From the NCBI RefSeq assembly GCF_003725775.1, contig NZ_RJSG01000002.1, positions 434,001 through 498,000 on the forward strand: DNA of 64,000 bases, in the 5' to 3' direction. Positions 11,505 through 18,807 of the stretch are shown here, piece by piece. The stretch is from Nocardioides marmorisolisilvae (lineage in GTDB: Bacteria > Actinomycetota > Actinomycetes > Propionibacteriales > Nocardioidaceae). A program made the position numbers and the translations under genes. Within the stretch, counting starts at the first letter, position 1, and each line of letters starts with the position of its first letter. The notes beneath the pieces were generated by a model. That model saw nothing but the letters and a program-made list of their open reading frames with translations. It was not told the origin of the DNA and did no database searches.

Positions 11505-13292
11505 TCATGGCTTGATCTTCGCTCCCCGCGTCACCAGGGGCCAGATCCGCGCGATCGCGGCCTTGCGGTGGTCGCCGCGCAGACCGATCGAGTCGATCTC
11601 GGCGCTCATCCAGCCGGCGAAGAGCGGAGCGGCGAACGACGTTCCGCTCCAGAGAGCGAACCCGTTGCGGAAGTCGTCGACGTCCGGCGACTGCCGCACC
11701 CGCCCGTCCAGAGTGAGCTGGGACATCGGCTGGAAACCGCTGTTGAACGCAGGGACGGTGCTCATCACCGAGGCGCCGGGCGCGTGAGCGCGGACCCACG
11801 GTCCGGCGTTGCTGAACATCGCGTCCGACCCGTTGGGGTTCAGGGCGCCGACCGAGACGACCGGGATGACGTCCTTCTCCGGCTTGGTCATGCCCTTCCC
11901 GTTCGTCCACGGGGCCAGGGCGGCGGGGTACTCGGGACGCGTGGTCGAGTCGTTGCCGGCCGAGCAGACCACGGCGACGCCGCACTCGCCGAGCAGGCGC
12001 AGCGGTGCGTAGATGGTGCTGTCGAAATCCACGTCGTCGGCGGACTCGTGGTAGTACCCCAGCGACAGGCTGAGCACGTCGATCGGGTGACCGCCACGCT
12101 CGCCGTCGCGGTGTCGGCGCGCGAGCTCGGCGATGTCCGCGAGCGCGTCGATCAGGTCGCTCTCGACGATCGGACCCTCGGACGGGGTGATGCGCCAGGA
12201 GACGATGTCGGCGTCCGGGTTCGCTTGGCGGACCAGGCCGGCGATGAAGGTGCCGTGTCCGGCGTAGGTATCCATCACGCCGTCGGCCGGGCCGACCAGG
12301 TCGGCGTGCAGCTCGGGGTTGGTGCGCTTGTCGGTGTAGCCGATCGGCTTGCCGTCGAGCTTGACGTCGGTGTTGACGATGCCGTCCAGCCACGGGTGCT
12401 TGCCGCACCCGGAGTCCAGGATCGCCACCACGGGCCGACGTTGGTTCTTGTTCTTGTAGTCGGCGTTGGGCTTGCGGGCAGGCTTCGGGCCGACGTACGC
12501 CACGGGCTGCCGACCGCCCGTCCCCGGGTATCCGTACGCGGCCACGCCCGGGCTCGGGGGCGCCGGGTTCCCGACGTTGTACGGGTTCCCGACGTTGTAG
12601 GGGTTGCCCACGTTGTACGGGTTGCCCACGTTGTAGGGGTTCCCGACGTTGTACGGGTTCCCGACGTTGTACGGGTTGCCCACGTTGTAGGGGTTCCCGA
12701 CGTTGTACGGGTTGCCGGCGACGTCGCCGATCGAGATGACGTGGTCCAGGCCGACGCTCGCGGCCTTGAGGACCTTCTTCCGGCTGGACTTCACGGCCTG
12801 CATGAAGGCCCAGGCGTCGGGCTTCTTCAGCACGCCGTCGTTCGGTACGCCGAGCTCGAGACGCGCGACCCCCAGAGCTGCGCGGTGCGCCTGCTTCGGC
12901 GGGTTCACCGCGTCCCGCGCGTCCAGCGTCCAGCCGAGGCCGGTCGCCACGTTGGTCAGCTCGGCGATCAGCTCCGGAGTGATCGCACTGCGGGACACCA
13001 GGACGCGCGTGCCGGCGTACGCGGTCGGCATCGGCGCCTTGCCGTTGGCCTGGAGCGCGGTGACCGTGTTCAGGATGCGCGGGGACAGCGCCTCGAACGC
13101 AGCGATCCGCGCCCTCTCCGCCCGCTCCCGGGCCGCGATGCGCCGGTTCAGCTCGCGGTCGATGTCAGCAGCGGTCGGCCGCTTGGATGCCGTCTTCTTC
13201 GACGCCCGCGCGGTGGTCTTCTTCGCGGTGGTCTTCTTGGCGACGGTCTTCTTGAAGGCAGTCTTCTTCGCAGCAGTCTTCTTGGCGGCCAT
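11505..13292 (-). CDS. Intracellular subtilisin-like (S8) protease with histone-like tail and hexapeptide repeats
   Basis: A 595-residue serine protease with an intact triad: Asp293 (ILDSGCG), His346 (GHGTFIAG) and Ser552 (SGTSFAAP), with the oxyanion Asn447 in SAGND. The N terminus has no signal peptide. Residues 3-38 are Lys/Ala/Thr repeats (AKKT units) like those of histone H1 or the tails of actinobacterial HU, which suggests nucleic-acid binding. Residues 40-190 may be a prodomain-like region. Residues 193-240 are eight copies of GNPYNV joining it to the catalytic domain. It follows the small beta protein by nine bases. Cytoplasmic, possibly nucleoid-associated. Confidence 0.92.
   Translation of the reverse strand: MAAKKTAAKKTAFKKTVAKKTTAKKTTARASKKTASKRPTAADIDRELNRRIAARERAERARIAAFEALSPRILNTVTALQANGKAPMPTAYAGTRVLVSRSAITPELIAELTNVATGLGWTLDARDAVNPPKQAHRAALGVARLELGVPNDGVLKKPDAWAFMQAVKSSRKKVLKAASVGLDHVISIGDVAGNPYNVGNPYNVGNPYNVGNPYNVGNPYNVGNPYNVGNPYNVGNPYNVGNPAPPSPGVAAYGYPGTGGRQPVAYVGPKPARKPNADYKNKNQRRPVVAILDSGCGKHPWLDGIVNTDVKLDGKPIGYTDKRTNPELHADLVGPADGVMDTYAGHGTFIAGLVRQANPDADIVSWRITPSEGPIVESDLIDALADIAELARRHRDGERGGHPIDVLSLSLGYYHESADDVDFDSTIYAPLRLLGECGVAVVCSAGNDSTTRPEYPAALAPWTNGKGMTKPEKDVIPVVSVGALNPNGSDAMFSNAGPWVRAHAPGASVMSTVPAFNSGFQPMSQLTLDGRVRQSPDVDDFRNGFALWSGTSFAAPLFAGWMSAEIDSIGLRGDHRKAAIARIWPLVTRGAKIKP
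12564..12716. repeat. 18-bp tandem repeat encoding GNPYNV (8.5 units)
   Basis: Eight complete 18-bp units plus a half unit inside the subtilase gene. Units differ by synonymous changes only (TAC kept, CCC/CCG and GGC/GGG alternating), so the peptide has been held constant while the DNA drifted. Copy number could vary by slippage without breaking the frame. Confidence 0.95.
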
Positions 13293-13301
13293 GACGGAAC
13301 C

Positions 13302-13811
13302 TCAGATCCAGAAGGGAGGGGTGACCAGCGGACGGCTGCCGCTGGGATCCGAGATGAAGGTGAGTCGACATGCACCGGTCGGCGTGACCGGGAACTCGAA
13401 GCGGCCCGAGTCGCTGACCCGGGTCTCGTCGCTGGTGCTGTTCTTGCCCATCGAGGTCAGGTGCACCGTCATCGGCTGGGCCGGGAGCACCCAGCCGTCG
13501 AGGCGGGCCTGACGGGCGCTGCGGGAGATCCGGACCTGGACCCGGAAGCCCGGCCCGAGGTACTCCAGCGACCAGGTGCCGACCTCGTCGGGGGCGCGCA
13601 GCATGGTCACCGAGCGGACGCCGGAGAGCTCCTTGTCCCACTCGACGAGGGTGAGCAGCTCGGCGTCGAGGTCGTTGGTCTCGATGCGGGCGAGCACGCC
13701 CTCGGAAAGGTCCTCGGGCGGCGGGTCGAGCACGTCCCAGAGATCGGAGATCGCGTCGAGGAGCTCGGCGTCCGCTGCGGACTCCTCCGGGGTGAGCGGT
13801 TCGTCAGCCAT
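13302..13811 (-). CDS. Small beta-rich protein with TPPFWI tail, paralogue A
   Basis: A 169-residue protein. Residues 1-60 are acidic and variable. The rest is a conserved module with TWSLEYLGPGFRVQ, RQARLDGW, GRFEFPVTPTGACRLTF and an extreme C terminus VTPPFWI. The GRFEF-x5-G-x2-RLTF pattern resembles a carboxypeptidase-regulatory (transthyretin-like) beta sandwich. Its ATG overlaps the sigma-factor stop by one base (TGATG), so it is coupled to the sigma factor and could be its regulator. Two paralogues lie nearby (14590-15027 and 16239-16583). I do not know a defined function. Confidence 0.8.
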   Translation of the reverse strand: MADEPLTPEESAADAELLDAISDLWDVLDPPPEDLSEGVLARIETNDLDAELLTLVEWDKELSGVRSVTMLRAPDEVGTWSLEYLGPGFRVQVRISRSARQARLDGWVLPAQPMTVHLTSMGKNSTSDETRVSDSGRFEFPVTPTGACRLTFISDPSGSRPLVTPPFWI

Positions 13812-14416
13812 CACACCGCTCCTTCCGCGAGCAGCTCGACGCGCAGCTTGTCGAGGCAACGGGCCCGGGTCGGGCCGATGCTGCCGACCGGCATGTCGAG
13901 GGCGTCGGAGACCTCGGCGTAGTCCGGACGTGGGCCTGCGGCCAGCATCCGGAGCAAGGCCTGGCAGCGCTCGTTGAGCCGGGTCAGGCAGGTGCGGAGT
14001 CGGGCGTGGTCCTCACGGAGCACGACGCCGGCCTCGGGACCCTCCATGCTGGGCAGCGACCAGCCGAGCGAGTCGTCCTCGGTGGCGAGCTCGCGGCGCA
14101 AGTTCTTGCTGATCTTCCAGGCATCACGGCGGGCCGTGGTGCACAGCCAGCCGGCGACCGCCATCGGGTTCGCGATGGTGTCGGCCTTGTCGACGAGGGC
14201 GAGCCAGGTGCTCTGCACGACGTCCTCGGCGCTGGCGCGGTCGAGGCCGGTCGCACGCACGACGTGCCACAGCGTGGGGGAGAGCAGGCGCACCAGCTCG
14301 TCGAGAGCCTCGCGGTCGCCGTCCCGCCAGGCCGTGAAGGCGGCCGCGGACGCGCTCCAGCGCGCGCCCCCCTCGGCGCTCTTCTCGGTGCCGGAACCTT
14401 CGGAAATGGTGACCAC
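13811..14416 (-). CDS. ECF-type RNA polymerase sigma factor
   Basis: A 201-residue sigma-70 family protein of ECF size. Region 2 lies at about residues 20-95 (AFTAWRDGDREALDELVR, then DRASAEDVVQSTWLALV) and region 4 at about 145-195 (LNERCQALLRMLAAGPRPDYAEVSDALDMPVGSIG). The GTG at 14416 is chosen because it is the first start in frame and because the 12-bp box upstream sits at the same distance from it as from the start of paralogue B. It is the first gene of the five-gene operon. No membrane anti-sigma factor is encoded next to it, which is unusual and points to one of the small beta proteins or to proteolysis as the control. Confidence 0.9.
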   Translation of the reverse strand: MVTISEGSGTEKSAEGGARWSASAAAFTAWRDGDREALDELVRLLSPTLWHVVRATGLDRASAEDVVQSTWLALVDKADTIANPMAVAGWLCTTARRDAWKISKNLRRELATEDDSLGWSLPSMEGPEAGVVLREDHARLRTCLTRLNERCQALLRMLAAGPRPDYAEVSDALDMPVGSIGPTRARCLDKLRVELLAEGAV

Positions 14417-14442
14417 GCCCCCAACGAGGCACCTGCGGTGCC

Positions 14443-14454
14443 GGTTGATACATC
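14443..14454 (-). promoter_or_regulatory. 12-bp box GATGTATCAACC upstream of the sigma gene
   Basis: GATGTATCAACC on the minus strand, 26 bases before the GTG of the sigma factor. An identical copy lies 25 bases before the start of paralogue B. The TCAACC part resembles the AAC core of ECF -35 elements, so autoregulation is possible. Confidence 0.5.
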
Positions 14455-14589
14455 CAGCGCAAAATCTAGTGCGTGCTGAACGTGAGGGGCCACTGTTTCT
14501 GCGGTGGCTGGCGAGGTGGGCGACGACCGCCGTGGGTCCAAACCCGGGCATATCCCCGCAGGTGCCCGAAATCCTCCGCACGGCGGCCG

Positions 14590-15027
14590 TCAGATCCAGA
14601 AGGGCGGCGTGGCTGGGTGCCGCCCTGGTCCATCGGTGGCGAAGCTCATCCGGCAGGCGCCGGTCGGCGCGATCGGGAACTCGAAGCGGCCGCTCTCGCT
14701 GACCTCGGCCTCCAGGATCGTCGGCTTGTGCAGCAGGGTGCTCAGCAGGACCTTCACGGGTCGCGCCGGCGACATCCACCCGTCCAACCGGGCCTGCCGG
14801 TTGCGGCGCGCGATCCGCAGCTGCACGTGGAACCCGGGCCCGAGGTACTCCAGCGACCAGGTGCCGACCTCGTTCGGGGTCTGCAACATGGCGGTCCGCA
14901 CGCTCTCGTGGTCGTGCATGACCAGGGTCAGGTCGACGACGTTGTCGTCGCTGACGTCAGCGGGGTGGGCGACGTCCAGGGCGTTGGCCCACTCGGTCGT
15001 CCTCTGGGTGGCGGGGTGCTGGCTCAC
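14590..15027 (-). CDS. Small beta-rich protein with TPPFWI tail, paralogue B
   Basis: A 145-residue paralogue of the protein at 13302-13811. It shares TWSLEYLGPGFHVQLRI, RQARLDGW, GRFEFPIAPTGACRMSF and the C terminus ATPPFWI; the N-terminal 45 residues are unrelated. GTG 15027 is preferred because the 12-bp box then lies 25 bases upstream, as at the sigma gene; earlier in-frame starts would run through that box. It is separated from the sigma gene by 173 bases in which I see only the second box, so it is likely its own transcript under the same control. Confidence 0.75.
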   Translation of the reverse strand: MSQHPATQRTTEWANALDVAHPADVSDDNVVDLTLVMHDHESVRTAMLQTPNEVGTWSLEYLGPGFHVQLRIARRNRQARLDGWMSPARPVKVLLSTLLHKPTILEAEVSESGRFEFPIAPTGACRMSFATDGPGRHPATPPFWI

Positions 15028-15052
15028 ACCGGTCAAGAGGCGGAGCCGAGGG

Positions 15053-15064
15053 GGTTGATACATC
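15053..15064 (-). promoter_or_regulatory. 12-bp box GATGTATCAACC upstream of paralogue B
   Basis: The second exact copy of the box found before the sigma gene, 25 bases before the GTG at 15027. Confidence 0.5.
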
Positions 15065-15100
15065 TCGGTTGAGACTCGGTGTCCCGGGTATTGCGCAGGC

Positions 15101-15493
15101 ATGACGGAGGACCAGCTTCAACCCGAGGACACCCTGGAGGACCGGGGTGTCGAGGACGTGCTCGACGAGGGCTACTCGCCCCCGGACCGGGAGCCGGCGA
15201 ACCTGCGCCGCGATCCCGGAGCGGAGCCGAGCCTGGACGACCGGCTGGCGGCGGAGGAACCCGAACCCGACCCGTACGCCGAGGCGGACCACGACCCGGG
15301 GCGGGCCGACCCGCGCGCCGGGCGGTTGGTGGCGCCCGATGAGGGCTTGGCCGCGGACACCGAGAAGGACTCCGTGGCCGAGGACGTCGGGATCGACGGA
15401 GCCGGCGCGAGCGCCGAGGAGGCCGCCGTGCACGTCGTCGAGGAGGACGAAGTCGGACCCGAGACAGAACCGGACCGTGGTCCTCTAACCTGA
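15101..15493 (+). CDS. DUF5709-type acidic protein
   Basis: A 130-residue, strongly acidic protein without hydrophobic segments. The N-terminal DTLEDRGVEDVLDEGYSPPDREP and the DDRLAAEEPEPDPY stretch fit the actinobacterial DUF5709 family as I remember it. No function is known. It is divergent from paralogue B and sits five bases before the hydrolase gene. Confidence 0.8.
   Translation: MTEDQLQPEDTLEDRGVEDVLDEGYSPPDREPANLRRDPGAEPSLDDRLAAEEPEPDPYAEADHDPGRADPRAGRLVAPDEGLAADTEKDSVAEDVGIDGAGASAEEAAVHVVEEDEVGPETEPDRGPLT
15486..15491 (+). promoter_or_regulatory. -10 hexamer TAACCT of leaderless hydrolase gene
   Basis: TAACCT ends seven bases before the GTG at 15499 and overlaps the stop region of the DUF5709 gene. 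The hydrolase may therefore have its own leaderless promoter. Confidence 0.45.
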
Positions 15494-15498
15494 CGAGC

Positions 15499-16242
15499 GT
15501 GACCACCTTCACCATCCCGGTCGGCACCGCCTCGGTCGAGGCGTTCTCGGGCCGACCTGACGACGATGCCGACCACCCGGGCGTCCTGTTCCTCGCCGAC
15601 GCGATCGGACTCCGGCCGCAGATCCAGACGATGGTCGACCGGATCGCGTCCTGGGGCTACGTCGTGCTGGCTCCCCATCTCTTCTTCCGCACCGGCACCG
15701 TGGCCGAGCTGGCACCGAGCGGAGACCTGAGACAGCCCGGCGAGCGCGAGAGATTCTTCGCGACGGTCGGCCCCCGCATCGACGACCTGGCTCCCCGGGA
15801 CGGAGTGGACGACGTGGCGGCGTACGTGGAGGCACTCCGGGGGATGCCCGGCGTTGCGCCGGGGCCGGTAGGGGTGACCGGCTACTGCCTCGGTGCCCGC
15901 ATCGCGACCCGGGCCGCCGCACTGCACCCGGACGACATCGCCGCGGTCGGAGGCTTCCACGGCGGTCGCCTGGTCACCGACGCCGAGGACAGCCCGCACC
16001 TCGGACTACTGCAGGCGCGCGCCGAGTTCGTCTACGGGCACGCCGACAACGACGGGTCGATGCCGCCGGAGGCCGTCGAGGCGCTCGAGGCCGCGCTGAC
16101 CGGCGCAGGCCTGGCGCACAGCAACGTCATCTACCCGGACGCCCCGCACGGCTACACGATGGCCGACACCTCGATGTACCAGGAGGCCGGTGCCGAGCGG
16201 CACTACGCCGAGCTGCGCGACCTGTTCGCCCGGACCCTCTAG
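15499..16242 (+). CDS. Dienelactone hydrolase family protein
   Basis: A 247-residue alpha/beta hydrolase. The nucleophile elbow is GYCLGAR with a Cys, as in dienelactone hydrolases; the probable acid is in GHADNDGSMP and the His in DAPHGYTM near the C terminus. Substrates of distant relatives vary widely, so hydrolysis of lactones or esters is only a family-level prediction. It is convergent with paralogue C, the stops sharing CTAG at 16239-16242. Confidence 0.88.
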   Translation: MTTFTIPVGTASVEAFSGRPDDDADHPGVLFLADAIGLRPQIQTMVDRIASWGYVVLAPHLFFRTGTVAELAPSGDLRQPGERERFFATVGPRIDDLAPRDGVDDVAAYVEALRGMPGVAPGPVGVTGYCLGARIATRAAALHPDDIAAVGGFHGGRLVTDAEDSPHLGLLQARAEFVYGHADNDGSMPPEAVEALEAALTGAGLAHSNVIYPDAPHGYTMADTSMYQEAGAERHYAELRDLFARTL

Positions 16243-16583
16243 ACCCAGAACGGCGGCGTCAGGATCGGCCGGTCGCAGGTCTCGGTGACGAAGGCGAGTC
16301 GGTAGCCGCTGCCGGCCCGGACCCGGTCGAACTCGAAGTGGCCGTTGCTGCTGACCACCGCCTCCTCGTGCGCGTCGCCGTTGCCGACCGCGACGAGGAA
16401 GACCCGGGCCGCCGTCGGCGGCGAGATCCAGGCCGAGATGTGGCCGCGACCCCCGCGCGCGGTCACCCGAAGCTGGACGCGGAATCCCGGGCCGAGGTAG
16501 TCGAGCGTCCAGGCGCCGACCTCGACCGGGCGGACGTCGGCGCGGTTCGTACCCCGGTTCTCGACGAAAGCTGCTGCAGCCAT
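16239..16583 (-). CDS. Small beta-rich protein with TPPFWV tail, paralogue C
   Basis: A 114-residue, shortest and most diverged member of the trio. It keeps AWTLDYLGPGFRVQLRV, GHFEFDRVRAGSGYRLAFV and the C-terminal ILTPPFWV, but has almost no N-terminal region. ATG 16583 is preferred to the adjoining GTG because AGGAGG lies seven bases away. It is transcribed alone, behind a palindrome at 16600-16613, so its regulation differs from that of copies A and B. Confidence 0.75.
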   Translation of the reverse strand: MAAAAFVENRGTNRADVRPVEVGAWTLDYLGPGFRVQLRVTARGGRGHISAWISPPTAARVFLVAVGNGDAHEEAVVSSNGHFEFDRVRAGSGYRLAFVTETCDRPILTPPFWV

Positions 16584-16599
16584 CACGCGTCCTCCTGCT

Positions 16600-16613
16600 C
16601 GGTGTTTACACCG
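16600..16613. promoter_or_regulatory. 14-bp palindrome CGGTGTTTACACCG (operator candidate)
   Basis: A perfect inverted repeat with 6-bp arms around TT, 16 bases upstream of the start of paralogue C and just before its ribosome-binding site. The position suits a repressor site. No regulator gene is adjacent. Confidence 0.4.
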
Positions 16614-16688
16614 TCATCGTGGAACGACTCGCGTGAAAGCGCTGTCTCGCCGGTCACCCCCTGCACGTGACGCCGGACACGCCCCCGA

Positions 16689-17588
16689 TCAGGGGTAGAT
16701 CTCGGGGGTCTCGCTCGCCTTGCCGGTGAACACCGGGTCGCGCTTCTCCAGGAACGCGGCGACCCCCTCCTTGCCGTCGCCCGTCGAGGCGTGCCACATC
16801 GCGAGGCTGTCGGCGCGGTGGGCCTCGATCGGGTGGTCGGCGGCGGAGTTGCGGTAGACCATCTGCTTGGCCAGCGCCAGGGCGACCGGTGACCGCCCGA
16901 CCACGAAGGTGCGGGCGAGCGCGTACGCCGCCTCGAGCAGCTCCTCGGGCTCGTGCACCGAGCGCACCAGGCGACCGGCGAGCGCCTGCTCGCCGGTCAT
17001 GATCTCGGCGGAGTAGATCCACTCCAGCGCCTGGGCGGTGCCGACGATCCGGGGCAGGAACCAGGTGGAGGCCGCCTCGGGCACGATGCCGAGCTTGCCG
17101 AAGACGAAGCCGATCCGCGCCTTGGTGGAGGCCAGGCGCAGGTCCATCGCCAGAGTCATGGTCGCGCCGATGCCGACCGCCGGTCCGTTGATCGCGGCGA
17201 TCACCGGCTTCGGGCAGGCGTGGATGGCCAGGGTGACCTTGCCGCCGGTGTCCCGGACGCCGGACTGGAACGGCTCCTCGGTCAGCCGGTCGCGCAGGTC
17301 GGCCGGCGTCGGGTTCGCGTCCTCGTCGAGCCCGAACACGTTGCCGACGGCCGAGAGGTCCATGCCGGCGCAGAAGGCGCGGCCGGCCCCGGTGACCACG
17401 ATCGCGCGGATGTCGTCGTCGGCCGCGGCGTCGAGGAAGAACTGCTCCAGCTCGACCGCCATCGTCACCGTGAAGGAGTTGAGTGCGTCGGGACGGTTCA
17501 GCAGCAGCGTCGCGATGCCGTCGGCGTCGATGTCGACCGCGAGGGTCTCGAACTCGTAGGTCACTGGGTCGGTCACTGGGTCGGTCAC
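16689..17588 (-). CDS. Enoyl-CoA hydratase/isomerase (crotonase) family protein
   Basis: A 299-residue crotonase-fold enzyme. The oxyanion-hole segments AGRAFCAGMDLSAVG and NGPAVGIGATMTLAMDLRLAS are visible, with the second catalytic acid region in GIVPEAASTWFLPR. It should hydrate or isomerise an enoyl-CoA in fatty-acid or related degradation. The GTG at 17588 overlaps the LCP stop in GTGA, and AGGA lies eight bases upstream. Two further in-frame GTG codons follow at 12-base intervals, made by a duplicated GTGACCGACCCA unit. Confidence 0.9.
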   Translation of the reverse strand: MTDPVTDPVTYEFETLAVDIDADGIATLLLNRPDALNSFTVTMAVELEQFFLDAAADDDIRAIVVTGAGRAFCAGMDLSAVGNVFGLDEDANPTPADLRDRLTEEPFQSGVRDTGGKVTLAIHACPKPVIAAINGPAVGIGATMTLAMDLRLASTKARIGFVFGKLGIVPEAASTWFLPRIVGTAQALEWIYSAEIMTGEQALAGRLVRSVHEPEELLEAAYALARTFVVGRSPVALALAKQMVYRNSAADHPIEAHRADSLAMWHASTGDGKEGVAAFLEKRDPVFTGKASETPEIYP

Positions 17589-18742
17589 TGGGGCAGTCCT
17601 GTCGGTGAGCAGAGGTTGCGGGGGATGTGGTCGGTCTTGTCGGTCTTGATGCGGCGCATCAGCGCCAGGGCCCGGTCGCGGTCCCAGTGCACCGCGAGGT
17701 CGCGGATGGGCATCGAGCAGGTCAGTCCGCTCTTGCCGTTGACCTGGGTCATCGCACGGGCGAACTTCGCCATGTCGATCACGCCGGTGCCGTCGCTCAC
17801 CTTGAGCGAGTCGGTGGCGGCGTTGATCAGGTCGGAGTAGCGGAACGGGTTGAGCACGCTCCACGGCGACTTCACCTTGTCGCCGATCGCGCTGACGACC
17901 TCGCGCTGGTGCTTGGCCCGGCTGATGTCGCCGAGGGCCGGGTCGCTGTGCCGGGACCGCGCGTAGGCGAGCGCGGTGATCCCGTTCACGTGCTGGCAGC
18001 CGGCGTAGATGTGCAGCCCGGCCTTGCGGTCGAACATCCGCCGGGTCGGGCAGACGGTGATGCCGTTGACCGCGTCGACCGCGTTCACGAACCCGCCGAA
18101 GCCGATCTCGACGTAGTGGTCGATCTTCACCCCGGTGTCCTGCTCCAGGGTGCGGATCAGCAGCTTCGCGCCACCGTAGGCGAACGCCGCGTTGATCTTG
18201 GTGGTGCCGTGACCCGGGATCGGCACCAGGGAGTCGCGGGGGATCGAGAGCAGCAGCGGCTTCCCGGACCCGATGTGCAGCAGCATGATCGTGTCGGTGC
18301 GCTGGCCGACGTCGCCGCCGGTGGTCAGCTGCCGGCGCTGCTGGGCGGTCAGTCCCGCGCGGCTGTCCGAGCCGACCAGCAGGTACGTCGTACCGGGCTG
18401 GTCCGCGGGACGGGTCGAGGCCGCGGGGAACGCGTTGACCTTGTCGACCTTCTTCCACGCCAGCGTCGGGACGGCGACGAGGTAGGCGATCCAGGCCAGC
18501 ACCAGCAGCAGCACGACCTTCCCGTACGGGAAGCGGCGGCGCTTGCGCGGAGCGGTTCCGGGCTCGGGCTGGATGCGCCGGGGGCCGCCCGGCGGGAGGT
18601 CCGGAGCGGCCGGGTGCGTGCGCGGGTCGGGCCGACCGGGGATCACCTGCGTTTCCTCGACCTCGTCCGCGGGCGGGGTCGAGCCGTGCTTGAGCCCGTA
18701 GAGCCAGTGGTACTCCGGCGAGTCTTCAGGGCGGTCCGGCAT
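17585..18742 (-). CDS. LytR-CpsA-Psr (LCP) family phosphotransferase
   Basis: A 385-residue membrane-anchored enzyme of the family that attaches polymers such as arabinogalactan or teichoic-acid-like glycans to peptidoglycan. A cytoplasmic Pro-rich tail of about 85 residues is followed by one transmembrane helix (VVLLLVLAWIAYLVAVPTL) and the LCP domain with GSDSRAGL, GQRTDTIMLL, SIPRDSLVPI and the Arg-rich AYARSRHSD. ATG 18742 is chosen from the hexamer TAGGTT seven bases upstream. It is coupled to the enoyl-CoA hydratase. A second, different LCP gene lies at 19367. Confidence 0.93.
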   Translation of the reverse strand: MPDRPEDSPEYHWLYGLKHGSTPPADEVEETQVIPGRPDPRTHPAAPDLPPGGPRRIQPEPGTAPRKRRRFPYGKVVLLLVLAWIAYLVAVPTLAWKKVDKVNAFPAASTRPADQPGTTYLLVGSDSRAGLTAQQRRQLTTGGDVGQRTDTIMLLHIGSGKPLLLSIPRDSLVPIPGHGTTKINAAFAYGGAKLLIRTLEQDTGVKIDHYVEIGFGGFVNAVDAVNGITVCPTRRMFDRKAGLHIYAGCQHVNGITALAYARSRHSDPALGDISRAKHQREVVSAIGDKVKSPWSVLNPFRYSDLINAATDSLKVSDGTGVIDMAKFARAMTQVNGKSGLTCSMPIRDLAVHWDRDRALALMRRIKTDKTDHIPRNLCSPTGLPQ

Positions 18743-18749
18743 GCGCCCG

Positions 18750-18755
18750 AACCTA
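18750..18755 (-). promoter_or_regulatory. -10 hexamer TAGGTT of leaderless LCP gene
   Basis: TAGGTT on the minus strand, seven bases before the ATG at 18742. It faces away from the thioesterase promoter 40 bases off. Confidence 0.5.
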
Positions 18756-18794
18756 CAGGGACCAACGGTGCGAGCCACGCGACGCCCGCGTGAC

Positions 18795-18800
18795 TACGCT
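18795..18800 (+). promoter_or_regulatory. -10 hexamer TACGCT of leaderless thioesterase gene
   Basis: TACGCT ends seven bases before the ATG at 18808 and decides that start over the in-frame GTG at 18790. Confidence 0.5.
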
Positions 18801-18807
18801 CACCCGC

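Noticed and set aside
12564-12716. CRISPR-like array
   Set aside because: The 18-bp units are contiguous without spacers and lie in frame inside the subtilase gene as GNPYNV codons.
14124-14462. Frame starting at the ATG inside the box GATGTATCAACC upstream of the sigma gene
   Set aside because: It runs out of phase through the sigma gene and gives an Arg-rich translation without homology; the ATG belongs to the conserved box.
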